A stretch of 6,773 bases of DNA, taken from assembly GCA_003696465.1 (NCBI GenBank), contig RFHG01000121.1:1-6773 (forward strand), in the 5' to 3' direction. Positions within the stretch are counted from its first letter, which is position 1. Each line of letters opens with the position of its first letter. Made by a program: the position numbers and the translations under genes. Below, piece by piece: positions 4,799-6,773 of the stretch. Under the pieces are notes generated by a model that saw only the letters and a program-made list of their open reading frames with translations, was not told where the DNA came from and searched no databases. This stretch comes from Gammaproteobacteria bacterium (GTDB lineage Bacteria; Pseudomonadota; Gammaproteobacteria; J044).

Positions 4799-6133
4799 TC
4801 AGAACAGATAGTTGGTGCCGCCATAGGCCTTGTATTCCCCGGTGGCCGGGTCATAGCCGATGTCGCCGCGCAGGCTGACCCGCACCAGCGAGCGGATCTT
4901 CCAGCGAAAGCCAAGACCCACGGTATATTCCCAGCGCGTCACATCCACCTTGCCGCGGGGCCAGGCATTGCCGATGTCGGTGAACAGCACCCCGCGAAAG
5001 CTGTCGTGCCCGAACAGCGGCACCAGCCAGTTGAGATTGAGCAGGGCAAAGACGTCTCCCCGTACCTCCTCGCGCTGCAGTCCCCGCATCAATCCCCCGC
5101 CGACCAGTGAATAGGCATTCTCGTCGCCCATGTTGTAGCCGAGCCTGAGCTGCCAGTTGAGGTTGCTGCGACGGATTTTGGTGAGGTGGTTGTAACGGCG
5201 CCAGTAGGCCGAGAAGTCGTAGTAATTGTGGTCAGAGCCCAGGTTGCGACGCCCGAAGCCGAAGCCCGCGCCGTACTCCTCACCGGTGCGGAACAGCTCG
5301 TGGTCATCCTTGCTGGTGAAGTCCAGGCTGCTGCCCAGGGTCACGCGCCGTGACTCGTCAGGCAGCTCAGGGGTGCCTTCCAGTGCCTCGTATTCGGCGT
5401 GCACCGCACTGATGGCCACCGAAGTGCTCCAGCCATGACTCGGACCGATGCGCTTCAGCCAGCGCGAAAGGGAGAGGCTGAAGCGGTCGCTTTGCTGCTC
5501 GAACAGCCCCAGTTCCACTCCGTTGTCATCGCGACTGATCTTGCGGGTTTCGATGCGCCCCCCGGAGCTGGCCACGCCCACGCCAAAGCGTGTGCCCGGT
5601 ATCTTGGGTATGTGATATTCGAGGTGACGGTCGCGCACGCGCTCGCCATTGAAACGGCGCGTATCCTCCAGCACCAGCTTGAACTGCTGGTTGAGGCCCA
5701 GGGCATTGTCCCAGCGCAGCTCGCCGCCATAGCTGACGTCCGCATCCGAGTTGATGCCCAGGCGGGGAATCGGCAGCAGATACCACTTTTCCTCGACCGT
5801 ATAGGTCACTTCCACCCCGCCGGGCACCTCGCGCACCGACACGCTGACCTGCTTGAACAGGCCGAGGTTCTTCAGATACTGGCGCGATGCGAGCGCCTTT
5901 TCGGCATCGAAACGATCGCCCTCGTGCAGCACCAGCTCCTCGCGCAGCACGATCTCGCGCGTGATGCGATTGCCCTGAAAGAGGATGGCGACGACCGGGC
6001 GGCCGTCGTACCGGGCCAGCTCGGACCGTCCGGAATCCATGGACGGCGCTTCATCCGCGGCCTGTACCGCAGCCGACAGGGCGCAGGCCAGGGCCAGCAT
6101 CAGCCAGACCGTCACCCGCACTGCCTGTATCAC
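4799..6133 (-). CDS. Omp85/BamA-superfamily outer-membrane barrel protein with a single POTRA domain
   Basis: A 444-residue outer-membrane protein. Residues 1-25 are a signal peptide (VRVTVWLMLALACALSA core, cleavage near VQA|AD). Residues about 45-116 form one POTRA domain: FQGNRITREIVLREEL, EGDRFDAEKA, then the YLKNLGLFKQVSVSV signature and a closing TYTVEEKW strand. From about 118 onwards are alternating beta strands of a surface-antigen (D15) barrel. Late in the barrel, GGGLMRGLQ holds the loop-6 arginine-glycine pair (R350-G351) equivalent to VRGF/Y of BamA. It is followed by GDVFALLNLNWLVPLF and GVLFTDIGNAW, both typical of the family, and the protein ends in aromatic NYLF, a beta-signal recognised by the BAM complex. 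BamA has five POTRAs and TamA three, so this is another branch. A role in inserting or secreting proteins or lipids is likely by family only. The start is GTG at 6133 with GGGGGAG 8 bases upstream. Confidence 0.87.
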   Translation of the reverse strand: MIQAVRVTVWLMLALACALSAAVQAADEAPSMDSGRSELARYDGRPVVAILFQGNRITREIVLREELVLHEGDRFDAEKALASRQYLKNLGLFKQVSVSVREVPGGVEVTYTVEEKWYLLPIPRLGINSDADVSYGGELRWDNALGLNQQFKLVLEDTRRFNGERVRDRHLEYHIPKIPGTRFGVGVASSGGRIETRKISRDDNGVELGLFEQQSDRFSLSLSRWLKRIGPSHGWSTSVAISAVHAEYEALEGTPELPDESRRVTLGSSLDFTSKDDHELFRTGEEYGAGFGFGRRNLGSDHNYYDFSAYWRRYNHLTKIRRSNLNWQLRLGYNMGDENAYSLVGGGLMRGLQREEVRGDVFALLNLNWLVPLFGHDSFRGVLFTDIGNAWPRGKVDVTRWEYTVGLGFRWKIRSLVRVSLRGDIGYDPATGEYKAYGGTNYLF

Positions 6134-6159
6134 GCCCGCGTCTCCCCCTGCATGCCCGC

Positions 6160-6165
6160 ATCATA
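6160..6165 (-). promoter_or_regulatory. Candidate -10 box of the Omp85-like gene
   Basis: The minus strand reads TATGAT followed by GCGG, five of six matches to consensus, ending 26 bases before the GTG start. The short implied leader includes the GGGGGAG ribosome binding site. The upstream sequence is a GC-rich near-palindrome, and no clear -35 is visible. Confidence 0.45.
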
Positions 6166-6170
6166 CCGGG

Positions 6171-6180
6171 CCGGCGCCGG
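6171..6180. repeat. GC palindrome between the divergent Omp85-like and purC promoters
   Basis: CCGGCGCCGG is a perfect 10-base palindrome, with a further ACCGG/CCGGT inverted pair at 6165-6181. It sits between the two candidate -10 boxes. It could be an operator, but such GC palindromes arise easily in a GC-rich genome. Confidence 0.3.
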
Positions 6181-6198
6181 TTGCTGCCAGCCGGGGCA

Positions 6199-6207
6199 TG
6201 ATAAACT
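6199..6207 (+). promoter_or_regulatory. Candidate extended -10 of purC
   Basis: TGATAAACT: a TG one base before TAAACT, which matches the -10 consensus at four of six positions. It ends 31 bases before the purC ATG. TTGCTG at 6181 is a possible -35 but the spacer would be only 15 bases. No PurR-like operator is recognised. Confidence 0.35.
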
Positions 6208-6238
6208 CTGCCCGGAATCCGCTCGCCCGGGGCCCGTC

Positions 6239-6773
6239 ATGACCGAAGCCATTCTCGATCCGCAGATCGACAGCCTGCCGCTGATCCATCGCGGCAAGGT
6301 GCGCAACCTCTATGCCGTGGACGAACGGCACATGCTGGTGGTGACTTCCGACCGCATCTCCGCCTTCGACGTGATCCTGCCCACCCCGATTCCGGGCAAG
6401 GGCGTGATCCTCACGCAGATCTCCAATTTCTGGTTCAAGCGCCTGGCCCACATCGTGCCCAATCACCTCACCGACATCGATCCGGAGTCGGTGGTTGCTC
6501 CCGGGGAGCGCAGTCAGGTACGCGGGCGCAGCGTGGTGGTGCGCCGCCTCCAGGCCCTGCCGGTGGAGGCCATCGTGCGCGGCTACCTGATCGGCTCCGG
6601 CTGGAAGGACTACCAGGCAACAGGCCAGGTCTGCGGCATCCCGCTGCCGCCCGGGCTGCAGCTCGCCGACCGACTGCCGGAACCGATCTATACCCCCTCG
6701 ACCAAGGCCGAGGTAGGCGATCACGACATCAACATCGACTACGCCGAGACCGAGCGCCTGCTCGGTGCCGACA
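6239..6773 (+). CDS. purC: Phosphoribosylaminoimidazole-succinocarboxamide synthase (SAICAR synthetase), 3'-truncated by window edge
   Basis: Catalyses ATP-dependent ligation of aspartate to CAIR in de novo purine synthesis, in the cytoplasm. The first 178 residues are present. Visible family blocks are LIHRGKVRNLYAVD (nucleotide loop, about 15-28), TSDRISAFDVILP (about 36-48), IPGKGVILTQISNFWF, VVRRLQALPVEAIVRGYLIGSGWKDY (substrate phosphate region, about 100-125) and TPSTKAEVGDHD (about 157-168). The GKVRNLY/RISAFD wording is that of the longer form, usually close to 300 residues, found in yeast Ade1 and many proteobacteria, rather than the 237-residue E. coli form. The ATG at 6239 gives the expected N-terminus, although no clear Shine-Dalgarno precedes it; only a weak GGGG lies nearby. 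It is divergent from the Omp85-like gene across 105 bases. Confidence 0.96.
   Translation, partial: MTEAILDPQIDSLPLIHRGKVRNLYAVDERHMLVVTSDRISAFDVILPTPIPGKGVILTQISNFWFKRLAHIVPNHLTDIDPESVVAPGERSQVRGRSVVVRRLQALPVEAIVRGYLIGSGWKDYQATGQVCGIPLPPGLQLADRLPEPIYTPSTKAEVGDHDINIDYAETERLLGAD

Noticed and set aside
1..6773. Search for tRNA, rRNA, CRISPR arrays, insertion sequences, attachment sites and riboswitches
   Set aside because: Nearly every base is accounted for by eight protein genes and short promoter gaps (the largest about 163 bases). I saw no cloverleaf, regularly spaced repeats, transposase-like frame or terminal inverted repeats.

Overview
The window is a compact stretch of GC-rich chromosome with housekeeping content. 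The E. coli-type (class I) glutamate-cysteine ligase, an Omp85-family outer-membrane protein and strong purine-rich ribosome binding sites all point to a gammaproteobacterium. A GC-rich lineage such as the Chromatiales/Ectothiorhodospiraceae is plausible, but that placement is inference. Coding density is very high. I see no mobile elements, tRNAs, rRNAs or CRISPR arrays, and no gap longer than about 165 bases.

Left to right: (1) an SDR-family Rossmann-fold sugar-epimerase-like protein on the minus strand, cut by the left edge. (2) Divergent from it, a 2Fe-2S/FAD/NAD(P)H oxidoreductase of the type usually labelled CDP-6-deoxy-delta-3,4-glucoseen reductase. (3) Converging on it with a 9-base gap, a small stand-alone FHA-domain protein on the minus strand. 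(4) Upstream of the FHA gene on the same strand, a secreted TlpA/ResA-like thioredoxin-fold protein with a CPVC active site. (5) Directly upstream of that, gshA, glutamate-cysteine ligase; the tlpA-like gene starts 3 bases after the gshA stop and its Shine-Dalgarno lies in the last gshA codons. (6) Divergent from gshA, a 130-residue SCP2-like lipid-carrier-fold protein, followed by a stable hairpin. (7) A minus-strand, single-POTRA Omp85/BamA-like outer-membrane barrel. (8) Divergent from it, purC (SAICAR synthetase, long form), cut by the right edge.

The clearest functional pairing is gshA with the thioredoxin-like gene: cytoplasmic thiol synthesis translationally linked to a periplasmic thiol-disulfide protein. 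The FHA gene lies downstream and may share that transcript, but it also has its own candidate promoter. The other genes look like independent single-gene units.

Three corrections or highlights stand out. The gshA start is best placed at a TTG codon (position 4186) preceded by GGAGG; the longer reading frame runs through the promoter. Four genes have a look-alike -10 box (TAGAAT or TATGAT) followed by N-C-G, 24 to 31 bases before the start codon. The Omp85 protein has only one POTRA domain, so it is neither BamA nor TamA. Otherwise this is an ordinary region, and I found no convincing new multi-gene system.
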